From Candidatus Firestoneibacteriota bacterium (GTDB taxonomy: Bacteria; Oederibacteriota; Muellerivitia; Muellerivitales; Muellerivitaceae), in contig JABDGD010000001.1 of the NCBI GenBank assembly GCA_013286205.1, positions 1 to 64,000 of the forward strand: DNA of 64,000 nt. The letters are read 5' to 3'. The notes under the pieces were generated by a model. That model was not told the DNA's origin and did no database searches. It saw only the letters and a list, made by a program, of their open reading frames with translations. The translations under genes and the position numbers were made by a program. Shown piece after piece: positions 28,455 through 38,900 of this stretch. Positions within the stretch are counted from its first letter, which is position 1, and each line of letters starts with the position of its first letter.

Positions 28455-29585
28455 ATGTTAACTTTAAAAGTACTTATAAAATCAATTTTAGTGTCGGTGG
28501 TTATCGGTTTTTTTTACGCCATCTCGACTAGCGTCTGGGCAGCTCTTCCCGCACCACCTGACCAAATTTTAGTGATTACTACGGATGATACTTGTGACGG
28601 CGCGCCGGGTTACGAAGCGGCGATGGTTACCAATTTTCAAACCGCGATGTCGGCCCTAGGTGCTAGCGCGCCAACGGTGACTACGATTCAAACGGCTTGT
28701 AACGCGACCGGGCAGGTGGGGATTAATGCCGCTCTGACTGCCGCCGGAAAAACATTAAGTCAATTTTGTGAAGTTTTTGATCTTCGTTTTCTAAGTAATC
28801 CAGGAGTGCAATCCTGCACCGCCGCTGGCGATTCATCCATGATCACCACAAACGACACCACGCTATATTTGAATTATTTAGCGCAAGGTGGTCACTTAGT
28901 CATTGTGGGTGATAACGCCGGTTTTTGTAATCGAGATGCGTCCATCGTTAGTTTTGTCGCCGCGGCGACAGGTTGTAATCTTGGCTGGAACGTTATGGAT
29001 ACGATTTCTAATAACTCTTATACGGGACCTTTCACGTTTAGCGCTCCACTACAAGGGGCCTATAACACGCTGACCACCTATGGCGGTGATTATCCAGGTT
29101 ATATTGCGGCTGGCAGCACTTGCGGCGCCACGTCCTTGCTCACTAGCGGGTCGGATGTTTTCGATATGCTTTGGAACAGCGGCCAGTTAACAACCGGAGC
29201 CGGTACGCTTCAGTTGAACATGGATACTAACGCTTTGTATCAAGGCAATACATTAACGACTGGGTATGCGGCTTATTGGCAAAACGTCTATGCCATGAAC
29301 GGCACTTGTTATAACTTTACGATGACCAAAACAGTTAATCCTCCCACGGTCTGCGTGGGTCAGAGTGTCACCTTTACGGTTTGTTTAAAAAACACCGGCA
29401 CGCAAAACATGGCCAATCCAAAAATTACTGATGTCATTCCGTCTTGCATGAGCTATGTGTCCTCTACACCCGGAGGTTCGGCGGTTGGGAATAACTTTAG
29501 CTATACCTACGCGGGGACTTTATCCACTAATCAATCGGCGTGCGTGAGTATTGTGGCGCAAGCAAATAACACCAATTGTCCGTAA
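28455..29585 (+). CDS. short secreted DMRF-domain protein (module B, first gene)
   Basis: 376 residues. ATG 28455 is chosen because AGGA (28443-28446) is 8 bases upstream; an in-frame start at 28425 would add ten polar residues. The signal peptide ends near SVWA-A. The DMRF-type domain has FCEVFDLRFLSN and AQGGHLVIVGDNAGFCNRDAS. The C-terminal DUF11-like module (MTKTVNPPTVCVGQSVTFTVCLKNTG) stops at NNTNCP, the same point as the module A partner. No stalk is present. The downstream gene starts 9 bases after the stop, so the two are almost certainly co-translated. Confidence 0.8.
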   Translation: MLTLKVLIKSILVSVVIGFFYAISTSVWAALPAPPDQILVITTDDTCDGAPGYEAAMVTNFQTAMSALGASAPTVTTIQTACNATGQVGINAALTAAGKTLSQFCEVFDLRFLSNPGVQSCTAAGDSSMITTNDTTLYLNYLAQGGHLVIVGDNAGFCNRDASIVSFVAAATGCNLGWNVMDTISNNSYTGPFTFSAPLQGAYNTLTTYGGDYPGYIAAGSTCGATSLLTSGSDVFDMLWNSGQLTTGAGTLQLNMDTNALYQGNTLTTGYAAYWQNVYAMNGTCYNFTMTKTVNPPTVCVGQSVTFTVCLKNTGTQNMANPKITDVIPSCMSYVSSTPGGSAVGNNFSYTYAGTLSTNQSACVSIVAQANNTNCP

Positions 29586-29594
29586 GGAATGGCC

Positions 29595-32441
29595 GTGAAG
29601 AAGACATTTAAAAACTTATGTCTCTTTCTGATTCTGGCGGTTTTGCCTGGACTGTCCTATGCCCAGGTTTCGATTCAAAATTTAACCGTTCGGCCCGCCA
29701 TTCTTTGTGCCGGCGCGGCGGTAACTGTTACCTTTCAGGCGGCTTTGCCGGGCAATTCGACGGGAAGCCAGGATATTTCACTGATGGGTGCCTTTTCGAC
29801 GGCGACCGGGGTAACGAACGCCAACAGCTATGTTTTTATCCATGACAATACGGCCTATACCACGACTTTTACCGACACGTTGGAAACGGGAGCGACCTTC
29901 GCGGGCGGTTCCTGGGCCACGATCAACCCACCCTTTTCTAACTTTGTAACTTATACGGCCATCACTACGGTTCCGGCCTACGCTAATGGAACGGTGGTCT
30001 ATCTGACTATTGGTGCCAATAATAATTTTTATCAAGCTGGTTCTAATTTAGCGATGGCGGCGTCCGTACAACAGGCTGTGACAGTTGATTGTACGAAGTC
30101 GGACTCGATTAACACCGGTGATGGTGTTTTTATTAGCGGCGGCGTGACCTACACGGGTGAGTCCAACCCAGTGACGGTTTTGATCAGTAACGCCGGATGT
30201 TTTACAAATACCTTTACCAGTACACCGACTAATACTTTTACCCGCACCCCGACGCCGACATCGACTTTTACCAGTACCTTTACCAATACCTACACCCCGA
30301 CGCCGTCAAAGACCTTTACCAATACCTTTACGGTGACCGACACCAACACCTTTACAAATACGGTTACCAATACATTTACCCCGACCGTGACTAAAACATA
30401 CACGCTGACCTTTACCAATACTTTTACATCTACGTTTACTAACACCTTTACTAAAACCTTTACGCCGACTTATACCAACACGGCGACCAACACCTTTACG
30501 CCGACCTTTACGAATACTTTTGTGAATACGCCGACTTTTACGAATACCTTTACTAAGACGCCCACCTACACTTTCACCAATACTCCGACGCCATCGCCCA
30601 CGCCCACCAATACTTTTACCAGTACGCCGACTTTTACTTACACCAACACCTTTATAAACTCGCCGACCTTTACCAACACCTTTACCAATACGCCGACATC
30701 GACTAATACCAATACGCCCGTGAACACCTTTACCTTCACGAATACCTTTACGGCCACTCCCACCCTCACTTTCACGAATACTTTTGTGAATACGCCGACT
30801 TTTACCAATACCTTTACGGACACTCCGACGCTGACTTACACAAATACCTTTGTGAACACGCCAACCTTTACGAATACATTTACCAACACTCCAACGCAAA
30901 CATCCACCAATACCTTGGTGAATACGGCGACTTTTACCAATACCTATACGGATAGTCCTACCTATACTTACTCCAACACCGCGACGTCTACCTTCACGAG
31001 AACTTATACCAACACCTTTACTAGCACGCCCACCAATACCAACACCTTAATCAACACGTCCACGGCGACTAACACTTTCACGGCGACTTCAACGCCGACC
31101 AGCGCGGTTTCGATGGGGAAGAGAGTCAGTGCTAACTCGGTTCATTCGGGTGATACTTTGACTTATTCTATTGGCGTGACAGTGACTGGAAATAACGTGT
31201 CAGGCATCGTCATTACAGATACCTTACCGGCGGATATGACTTTTACCGCGTTTGAAAGCTATCCCACCGGCGCTTCAGTAACTTTTAACTCGAGCACAAA
31301 CCAACTGCAGTGGACTTTGCCTTCGCCGATGGCGCCAGGGATATATGCTTTAACCTACGAAACGCAGGTGAATCATTTCGCTCCGGCCAATGTGCCGCTG
31401 ACGAATTTCGCCCAGTTGAATTATCCCGGATTGGGCTCTTCTATTAATTCCAGCGTGCCGGTGACGGTAATCGGCAACTTTACCGTGAAGGTCAATATTT
31501 ATAACAGCGCCGGTGAGGTAGTGAAGACGATCGCCACAGAAGAATTTAGCGAACCTATCAGCAATATCGCTTTGTCGACCACCAATACCATTACAACCTT
31601 GAAGGGTCCGGGAAGCACCATCGAGATTTTGTATAACGGTTTTATTATCGGGACATGGGATGGAACTAATAACAGCGGACTGCCGGTGACGAATGGTCAA
31701 TACAAGGTTCAAATTGATAACGTGGGTCAATCGGGCGTGGTGACGAGTGTGGCTCAAAACGCTATCGTTAATCGGAGTTTGTCGAATATCGAGGCGGATG
31801 TCTTCAACTCTTCGGGCGAGATGGTTCGCAAGCTCTATTACATGGTGGACGATCCAGTAGGATCCAACATGACGAATGTCACACTGAGTTCTAACGTTCT
31901 CAGACCCAGTGTTACCACCCACACGAGCGTTTCCGGCGGCACCACTTATACGGCGCCGACGACGGTTATTTCTCATGACCCCACATTGGAGACGATTTAT
32001 ATCCAAACTTCAGGTACGCCTGTGACGTTGGTTTGGGATGGAACCAGCAACGAGGGAACTATTGTCACCCCGGGTGAATACACCATCGAAGTTCATTGGA
32101 ACAACGGCGCCGGTCAGACGACCGATATTAGCCGGCAGGTTTTAGTCATGGCAAATACTTCGCTTAGCGGCGCGGCCATAGCGAAACCAAACGTTTTGAG
32201 CTCGGCCACAACGATGATGACCACGATTGACGCTTCCAGCGTGCCGCTGGCCGCGGGTATGAAGATTAAAATTTTCACCGTGACAGGTGAGTTGGTCCAA
32301 AGCCTTACCGTGTCGTCCACATCTACAACTTGGTCTGCTGTGGGATTGGCCAGCGGCATCTATATTGTGAATGTTGAAATTGACAACGCTAATGGCGGAG
32401 TTGTTAATCAACAGCGGTTGAAAATTTTGGTGATCCATTAA
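29595..32441 (+). CDS. giant stalked secreted protein (module B, second gene)
   Basis: 948 residues from GTG 29595, chosen because AAGGA (29584-29588) is 6 bases upstream; ATG 29589 directly abuts that site. Signal peptide MKKTFKNLCLFLILAVLPG, cleaved near SYAQ. The head domain (~22-200) matches the module A partner. A long Phe-rich Thr stalk (~203-502) precedes the DUF11-like domain (GKRVSANSVHSGDTLTYSI) and three FlgD-type repeats. The middle repeat has an inserted TT-rich loop (near 31910-31990). The terminus is VNQQRLKILVIH. Confidence 0.8.
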   Translation: MKKTFKNLCLFLILAVLPGLSYAQVSIQNLTVRPAILCAGAAVTVTFQAALPGNSTGSQDISLMGAFSTATGVTNANSYVFIHDNTAYTTTFTDTLETGATFAGGSWATINPPFSNFVTYTAITTVPAYANGTVVYLTIGANNNFYQAGSNLAMAASVQQAVTVDCTKSDSINTGDGVFISGGVTYTGESNPVTVLISNAGCFTNTFTSTPTNTFTRTPTPTSTFTSTFTNTYTPTPSKTFTNTFTVTDTNTFTNTVTNTFTPTVTKTYTLTFTNTFTSTFTNTFTKTFTPTYTNTATNTFTPTFTNTFVNTPTFTNTFTKTPTYTFTNTPTPSPTPTNTFTSTPTFTYTNTFINSPTFTNTFTNTPTSTNTNTPVNTFTFTNTFTATPTLTFTNTFVNTPTFTNTFTDTPTLTYTNTFVNTPTFTNTFTNTPTQTSTNTLVNTATFTNTYTDSPTYTYSNTATSTFTRTYTNTFTSTPTNTNTLINTSTATNTFTATSTPTSAVSMGKRVSANSVHSGDTLTYSIGVTVTGNNVSGIVITDTLPADMTFTAFESYPTGASVTFNSSTNQLQWTLPSPMAPGIYALTYETQVNHFAPANVPLTNFAQLNYPGLGSSINSSVPVTVIGNFTVKVNIYNSAGEVVKTIATEEFSEPISNIALSTTNTITTLKGPGSTIEILYNGFIIGTWDGTNNSGLPVTNGQYKVQIDNVGQSGVVTSVAQNAIVNRSLSNIEADVFNSSGEMVRKLYYMVDDPVGSNMTNVTLSSNVLRPSVTTHTSVSGGTTYTAPTTVISHDPTLETIYIQTSGTPVTLVWDGTSNEGTIVTPGEYTIEVHWNNGAGQTTDISRQVLVMANTSLSGAAIAKPNVLSSATTMMTTIDASSVPLAAGMKIKIFTVTGELVQSLTVSSTSTTWSAVGLASGIYIVNVEIDNANGGVVNQQRLKILVIH
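30201..31100 (+). repeat. Thr-x-Thr-x stalk repeat
   Basis: About 300 codons, dominated by [11 protein letters not shown] units with interspersed FVNTPTFTNTF blocks. Confidence 0.9.
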
Positions 32442-32790
32442 ACGTTCTTGTTTTCTGGTTGTGATGAGCTCCACAAATAGGATCTATAAGTCTGAAGGTC
32501 AAAATTTGTACATGTTTGGTTCAATCGTTTGTAATAAACAAAATTAATTTCACCAAAATGTCGTATATTCCTGAGTTTTCAATGGTCTGTATTTGTTAAA
32601 CGTTATGGATAAAAAGGGCCTTTTATCCAATAATTCACATGTAATCAGAGTCCTTTTTGCTTAAAGTGTTAAACTGATATGTAGAGAAGTGCTGTTTTGC
32701 CGTTAGGACTAAAAACGTTTCGACATATTTCGACGCCTATGAATTCTAACATTATTTAAATCGGCCAATGAACTGGCTGCTGAGGTATAG
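32442..32790. other. 349-base intergenic region with hairpin and operator-like site
   Basis: No coding potential is seen. GGATAAAA (32607-32614) and TTTTATCC (32621-32628) form a perfect 8-bp hairpin with a 6-base loop. TAAAAACGTTTCGA (32710-32723) contains a perfect AAACGTTT core and lies 67 bases before ATG 32791. No convincing -35/-10 pair was found. Confidence 0.5.
32710..32723. promoter_or_regulatory. LacI-type operator candidate
   Basis: TAAAAACGTTTCGA with a perfect 8-bp AAACGTTT centre, upstream of the gene at 32791. Confidence 0.4.
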
Positions 32791-35664
32791 ATGAAAAGCC
32801 TCGTTCTAAAATTTAAAACGATTTTTTATAACCCAACAAAACTGTTGATGGTTCTGATGGCAGGTTTTTGCCTGTTTTTGGCCAATCGTTCTACCGCGGG
32901 TCCCCTTCCTCACAAAATTCTTTTTTATTACACCAATCAAGACGCGTGGTCTGTTACGCCATTTACCAATGGTGTTCCCATTTTGCAAAGCGCGGCAGCC
33001 GGCAGCAATATTGTGACGGCTATTAATGTTGGTACGACCGCAAGTCCCTGTCCTGGTGGCTTTGGTGAAGGCGCTTGGACTAATTATGATGAAGTTTGGG
33101 ATATGCGTTATCAAAATATTAATCCAGGCTGTAACCAAGTCGCTGCTGCCGCAAACCCTGAATATTTTTCCGCTTGCTGGCAAGTCGCGTCAACCGATTA
33201 CATTGAGAATCATTGCGGCAATATGTATGTCCTGGCGGAAAATTCAGGCTTTGGAACTCGTAACACGGGTGTCGCAATATGGTTGAAAGCCATCGGCGCT
33301 GTAACTGGAGCATTTAGTGATTGTCCAAGCGCGACGGGTGACGACGTTGGCCCGGGTGGTACTTCAGTTGGTCCTTTGGGCGCGCCATTTACTGGAAATT
33401 ATTATTATGATTTTCCGGGGGGAATCCCAAACTCTGTCTTAAATGGAACCAGCTATTATTCACAAGCGACCGGTTGGAGTACGGCGAATGTGAACAGATC
33501 AATCATCAATGGTTGGGTTGGGTCGGCTCAAATGACGAATTTGACTGGCTGTAATGTCGGCGCTCTTTTTATGACCTGGGACGTGTCGGGCTGGTTCGCG
33601 GGTGATTGGCCTACTTCAGGTCCGACGATGACGTCTTTCTATAAACAGGTACCGGCTTGGTTTGCCAGCCATTCCTGTGTCTGCGGATTTACACCAACTC
33701 CGACCAATACGAATACACCGACGCCGACAAAAACGGTTACTAACACCTTTACGCCAACCGCTACAGAAACAAACACTAATACCAACACGCCGACACCTAC
33801 CAACACCAATACCAAAACCTTTACTAATACCGCGACTAACACAGACACCAATACCGTAACGCATACCTTTACCATGACCATGACACAGACCTTTACTAAT
33901 ACAGCGACCAACACGGCGACCAATACGGCGCAAAACACGTTTACTTTTACCAATACGGCGACAAACACCTTTACTGCAACCACCACCGCTACTTTTACGA
34001 ATACGGCTACTCAAACCTGCACTTTAACCTTTACTGATACACCGACCAATACCGCTACGGATACGGCACAAAACACGTTCACTTTTACCAATACGGCGAC
34101 TAACACGTTTACGCCTACGGTGACCAATACGGAGACAGATACCTTTACGCCCACAACCACGAACACGGTTACCAATACTTTTACACCTACTTTCACGGCG
34201 ACGCCCACGAATACATCGACGAATACCGCTTTGAATAGCGCGACCAACACGGCGACCAGTACCGATACACAGACCGCGACGCATACGGCGACCAACTCAG
34301 CCACCAGCACGATGACGAATACTGTCACCAATACTTTTACGCCTACATCCACTCCGACTAATGGCGTTTCGATGGGTAAAAATGTCAGCGAAACACAAGT
34401 TCGCGGCGACGGCAATGTGACTTATTCGATTGGAATTACGGTAGTGGGAAATAACGCGAACGGCGTAGTGGTGACGGATACCCTGCCCGCTTATATGATT
34501 TTTGGATCTTTCCTTACCAGCCCTTCGGGAACCACCGATTCCTTTAACGCGGCAACAGACCAGCTGCAATGGACGCTGCCGTCCCCCCTGACCCCAGGTG
34601 TCTATTCCTTGACCTATACCACGAGGATGGGAAGTTTTGCCCCGGCCAATATGCCTTTGACCAACTTCGCTCAACTGAATTATTCAGGAGCGCTGAGACC
34701 TTTAACTTCCAGCGTGGCAGTGACTGTCATCGGAAATTTTACGGTGAAAGTTAACGTGTACAACAGCGCGGGCGAAGTGGTGAAGAGTATTACCATTGAG
34801 GCTTTTACACAGCCGATCAGTGATATTTCTTTGAGCAAGACCAACACCATTACCACGATGAAGGGTCCGGGCAGCAGCATTGATATCTTGTTTGAGGGCT
34901 ATGTGATTGGAACCTGGGATGGAACTAATAACAGTGGATCGCCGGTTTCCAACGGAGAATACAAAATACAGGTGGATAACGTAGGGGCTTCGGGTGTGGT
35001 TACTAGCGTGGCGCAAAACGCTATCGTGAACCGCAGCTTGGCGAATATCACGGCGAATGTTTATAACGGGGCAGGCGAATTGGTCCGCACACTTTATTAT
35101 TTAGTGGATGATCCAGTGGGTTCGAGCATGACCAACGTCAAATTGAGCGCCAACGCCTTTAAGCCCAGTTTAACGGCACCAAGCTCGGTAACGGCAGGCA
35201 GCCCGAATTACGCGGCGATTTACATTCAAACATCGGGGACACCGGTGACTCTGATTTGGGATGGCACGGACAATAGCAGCTCGGTCGTGACCCCCGGTGA
35301 ATATACGGTTCAAGTCCATTGGAATAATGGAAGCGGTCAGACGACCGATATTAGCCGTCAAATTTTGGTCATGGCCAGCTCTTTGTATAGCGGAGTGGTT
35401 CAAGCGCGTCCCAATGTGCTGAGTCCCGCCACTACACTCAGTACCACCTTTGATGTTTCTAATGTCCCGAACGCGACTGGAATGAAAATTAAGATTTACA
35501 CCATTACGGGCGAGTTAATACAGGCTATTACCTCGAATGCCACTACTCAGGGGTGGACCGCAGTTGGCCTGGCCAGCGGCATTTATATTGCCAATGTTGA
35601 GGTTGATAACGCTTCTGGCGGAGTTATCAATCAACAACGTCTCAAACTCTTAGTCATTCACTAA
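32791..35664 (+). CDS. giant secreted DMRF-domain stalk protein
   Basis: 957 residues; GAGG lies 6 bases before the ATG. Signal peptide to about 36 (STAG-P). The DMRF-type domain (~37-298) has ILFYYTNQDAW, YDEVWDMRYQN and NMYVLAENSGFGTRNTG with numerous Cys, and closely resembles the next gene. The stalk (~300-523) is Ala-rich. A DUF11-like domain (GKNVSETQVRGDGNVTYSI) and three FlgD-type repeats end INQQRLKLLVIH. Function unknown; the disulfide-rich head suggests an extracytoplasmic ligand-binding or enzymatic role. Confidence 0.8.
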   Translation: MKSLVLKFKTIFYNPTKLLMVLMAGFCLFLANRSTAGPLPHKILFYYTNQDAWSVTPFTNGVPILQSAAAGSNIVTAINVGTTASPCPGGFGEGAWTNYDEVWDMRYQNINPGCNQVAAAANPEYFSACWQVASTDYIENHCGNMYVLAENSGFGTRNTGVAIWLKAIGAVTGAFSDCPSATGDDVGPGGTSVGPLGAPFTGNYYYDFPGGIPNSVLNGTSYYSQATGWSTANVNRSIINGWVGSAQMTNLTGCNVGALFMTWDVSGWFAGDWPTSGPTMTSFYKQVPAWFASHSCVCGFTPTPTNTNTPTPTKTVTNTFTPTATETNTNTNTPTPTNTNTKTFTNTATNTDTNTVTHTFTMTMTQTFTNTATNTATNTAQNTFTFTNTATNTFTATTTATFTNTATQTCTLTFTDTPTNTATDTAQNTFTFTNTATNTFTPTVTNTETDTFTPTTTNTVTNTFTPTFTATPTNTSTNTALNSATNTATSTDTQTATHTATNSATSTMTNTVTNTFTPTSTPTNGVSMGKNVSETQVRGDGNVTYSIGITVVGNNANGVVVTDTLPAYMIFGSFLTSPSGTTDSFNAATDQLQWTLPSPLTPGVYSLTYTTRMGSFAPANMPLTNFAQLNYSGALRPLTSSVAVTVIGNFTVKVNVYNSAGEVVKSITIEAFTQPISDISLSKTNTITTMKGPGSSIDILFEGYVIGTWDGTNNSGSPVSNGEYKIQVDNVGASGVVTSVAQNAIVNRSLANITANVYNGAGELVRTLYYLVDDPVGSSMTNVKLSANAFKPSLTAPSSVTAGSPNYAAIYIQTSGTPVTLIWDGTDNSSSVVTPGEYTVQVHWNNGSGQTTDISRQILVMASSLYSGVVQARPNVLSPATTLSTTFDVSNVPNATGMKIKIYTITGELIQAITSNATTQGWTAVGLASGIYIANVEVDNASGGVINQQRLKLLVIH
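33690..34361 (+). repeat. Thr-x stalk repeat, Ala-rich type
   Basis: About 224 codons; contains an internally repeated AQNTFTFTNTATNTFT block seen twice (near 33927 and 34066). Confidence 0.9.
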
Positions 35665-35974
35665 AACCACCCTAATTTATTGCCCTTTTGATACCTCAGA
35701 ACTGGGTAAACGTATAAACATACGGTCATATTTATTGTTATATATTGCTTTTTATGTAGTGATAAAATTGTCGCAACATGAATTTGAGCTTAATTACCAT
35801 CAATTCAAAACGATTTTATGTTGATCTAACTATTATTGAATTTTAATGTGAAAATGTTGTCGATTATCACCGACTACTACACCAACTCCAATATAATCGG
35901 CTTCTTGTTGATGTTGTAAGGGTTGAGCCGGTCAACTTATTTAAATCGGTTTTCCCTGAAAGAGAAAACGTTAT
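35665..35974. other. 310-base intergenic region
   Basis: AT-rich, no coding potential. A perfect TATAAT stands at 35892-35897 without a clear -35. CG-centred sites of moderate quality are AAAACGATTT (35807-35816) and GAAAACGTTATA (35964-35975), the latter touching the start codon of the next gene. Confidence 0.45.
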
Positions 35975-38900
35975 ATGGTTTCGAAATTCAAACCTATATC
36001 AAATCAGAAAATAAGCCCCATCAAAATTTTTGCGGCGATGGCAGTCCTGTCTCTGTTTTTGTTCACCCGCCCAGCGAACGCGGCTCCTCAAAATATTCTT
36101 TTCTATTATTCCAGCCAGGACGCCTGGTCGGTTACCACTTTAGAAGCGGTCACCATTTTAAGAAGCGCTGCGGCTGGCAGTAATATTGTGACGGTCGTGG
36201 ACGTTGGTACCACAGCAAGCCCCTGTCCTGGAGGTTTTGGCGAAGGTGCCTGGACTAGCTACGATGAAGTTTGGGATATGCGCTACAAAAACGTCAATCC
36301 TGGTTGTAATCAAACTGGTGCCGCCACTAATCCTGAATATTTCTCCGCCTGCTGGCAAACGACCGCGACCGACTATGTTGGAAATCATTGCGGTAATTTA
36401 TATCTCCTGGGTGAAAACTCCGGGTTTGGAACGCGCAATACGGGTGTGGCTCAATGGCTGGTGGCGGTTGGCGCCACGGCCGCTACTTTTAGCGATTGTC
36501 CCAGCGCAACAGGTGATGACGCGGGCCCGGGCAATACGGTTTACAACCCTTTGGGGGCGCCTTTTACGGGAAGTTGGTACGGGGATTTCGTCGGCGGTAT
36601 TCCGGACAGTGTTTTAAATGGAACTAGTTATTTGTCGGTCTCAACCAATTGGAGTACAGCCAACGTTTCCCGCGCGATTATTAATGGTTGGTCCGGGGCA
36701 GCTCAATTAAAAAATCTTAGCGGCTGTCACGTGGGTAAAGTGTTTATGACATGGGACGTCTCGGGGTGGTTTTTGGGGGACTGGGGAACCTCACAGCCTT
36801 ATATGACCAGTTTTTACGCTCAGGTGCCGGGATGGTTCGCCAGCTCCACTTGTAGCTGCGCCACGAATACTTTTACTAATACCCCGACCGCTACCTTTAG
36901 TTCGACTGCCACGCCTACTTTCACGCATACCTTTACACCAACTTTTACGAACACTTTTACCAACACGTTTACGAATACGGCGACTTTCACCAATACTTTT
37001 ACAGCCACCTACACCAATACTTTCACGAAGACTTTTACCAATACCTTCACTAACACCTTTACGAATACCCCGACCTTTACCAGCACCTTTACCAATACTT
37101 TCACCAACACCTATACCAATACCTATACGCCGACCTATACGAACACCTTCACTAACACTTTTACCAATACCTTCACGCCGACGTTCAGCAATACCTTTAC
37201 CAAGACTTTTACCAATACCTTTACTAATACGGCTACTAATACCGCTACTCCAACGGTTACCAATACGGCTACGAACACTCTGGCCAATACAGCTACTTTT
37301 ACGAACACGGCCACCAACACGGCCACCCGCACGGTTACTAATACGGCGACCGCTACCGCCACGAACACAATGACTAATACCTATACCAATACGGCCACTA
37401 ATACGACCACTCACACCGCCACCAATACGGCGACCGCGACGACAACCAACACCTATACCAATACTGTGACGAATACAGCGACATTTACCATGACCAATAC
37501 GCCCACCAATACCCTGGCTAATACGGCCACCTTTACCAACACGGCCACTAACACCGCCACGAGTACCATGACAAACACCCCCACTCATACCGCTACCAGC
37601 ACTTCTACCAACACACCAACGAGCAGTTTTACCAATACGGCGACCAACACAGCGACTAATACGCTGATGAATACGGCTACCTTTACCAATACCGCTACCA
37701 ATACGGCTACGCATACGGTAACGAATTCGGCCACGAGTACAGCCACCAACACGCTTACCAGCACCTTTACCAATACGGCCACCAATACAGCCACGAATAC
37801 GTTGGCGAATACGGGTACCTTTACGAACACCGCCACGAATACGGCCACTCAGACGGTGACCAATACAGCCACCAATACCGCGACCAGCACGACAACCAGC
37901 ACCTTCACGAACACCTATACGTCTACCTTTACGAACACCCCCACTAACACCGCAGTGGACACGGCCACATTCACCAACACGGCAACTGATACGGCCACAC
38001 TCACCATGACGAATACTCCGACCGATACTCCCACGCCGACGGATACCTTTACGGTGACTTATACCAATACCCCTACCAACACTTCGACTGACACTTCGGT
38101 GAACACTCCCACTAACACGGGAACGAATACCTTCACGGCGACTTTCACCGATACCGCCACCAATACCTGGACGGCTACCGCTACCTGGACATTTACTAAT
38201 ACTTTCACCAGCACTAACTCAGACACGCCGACGAATACCACCACGTCGACGCCGACCCCTACCAATACCTTTACAGCTACGCCAACCAGCACCTTTACCA
38301 ACACCTATACCAGTACTGATACCAGCACGCCGACCAATACCGCGACAAATACCAGTACCTTTACGAGTACTTTTACGAACACTTCTACTAATACGGCCAC
38401 CCGGACCTTTACCAGCACCTTCACCAACACGGCTACCAATACAGCCACACCGACCTTTACGGCGACCTTTACCTTTACGCCTACACCGACTACGGGCTTG
38501 GGAATCTCGAAAAATGTCTCTAAAAACTTGGCCAACTCGGGCGATGTGCTGACTTACACCATCGCCGTGACGGTGACGGGGAATAGCGCCACGGGCCTCG
38601 TGGTGACCGATACTCTGCCCGCGGGCGTAACTTTCTCCGGCTTTTCGTCGACTAACCCGGTGGTCGGAACCTTTAACGCCGCGACGGACCTTTTGAGCTG
38701 GACCATGCCATCGCCGCTGGGGATTGGTACTTATTTGCTGAGTTATCAAACGAAAGTGAACGACTTTGTACCCGCTCACTCAGTGATTTTGAATAAAGCC
38801 GGATTGAGCCAGGGCGGATTGCCTCTGCCGCTAAATTCCACCGCGCCTGTGACCGTGATTGGCACCTATACGGTAAAGGTAAATGTTTATAACAGCGCCG

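Noticed and set aside
36861..38495. Tandem repeats considered as a CRISPR array or a satellite.
   Set aside because: The units are degenerate, in frame and encode alternating Thr; there are no identical direct repeats with unique spacers.
36791..38535. Long open frames on the minus strand antisense to the stalks (for example 36791-37714, 37585-37848, 38219-38779), rich in Val/Lys or Arg/Gly.
   Set aside because: They are the mirror of the ACN repeat codons, contain only low-complexity V-x-V or G-R patterns, and have no ribosome sites. The same shadows occur under every stalk in the window.
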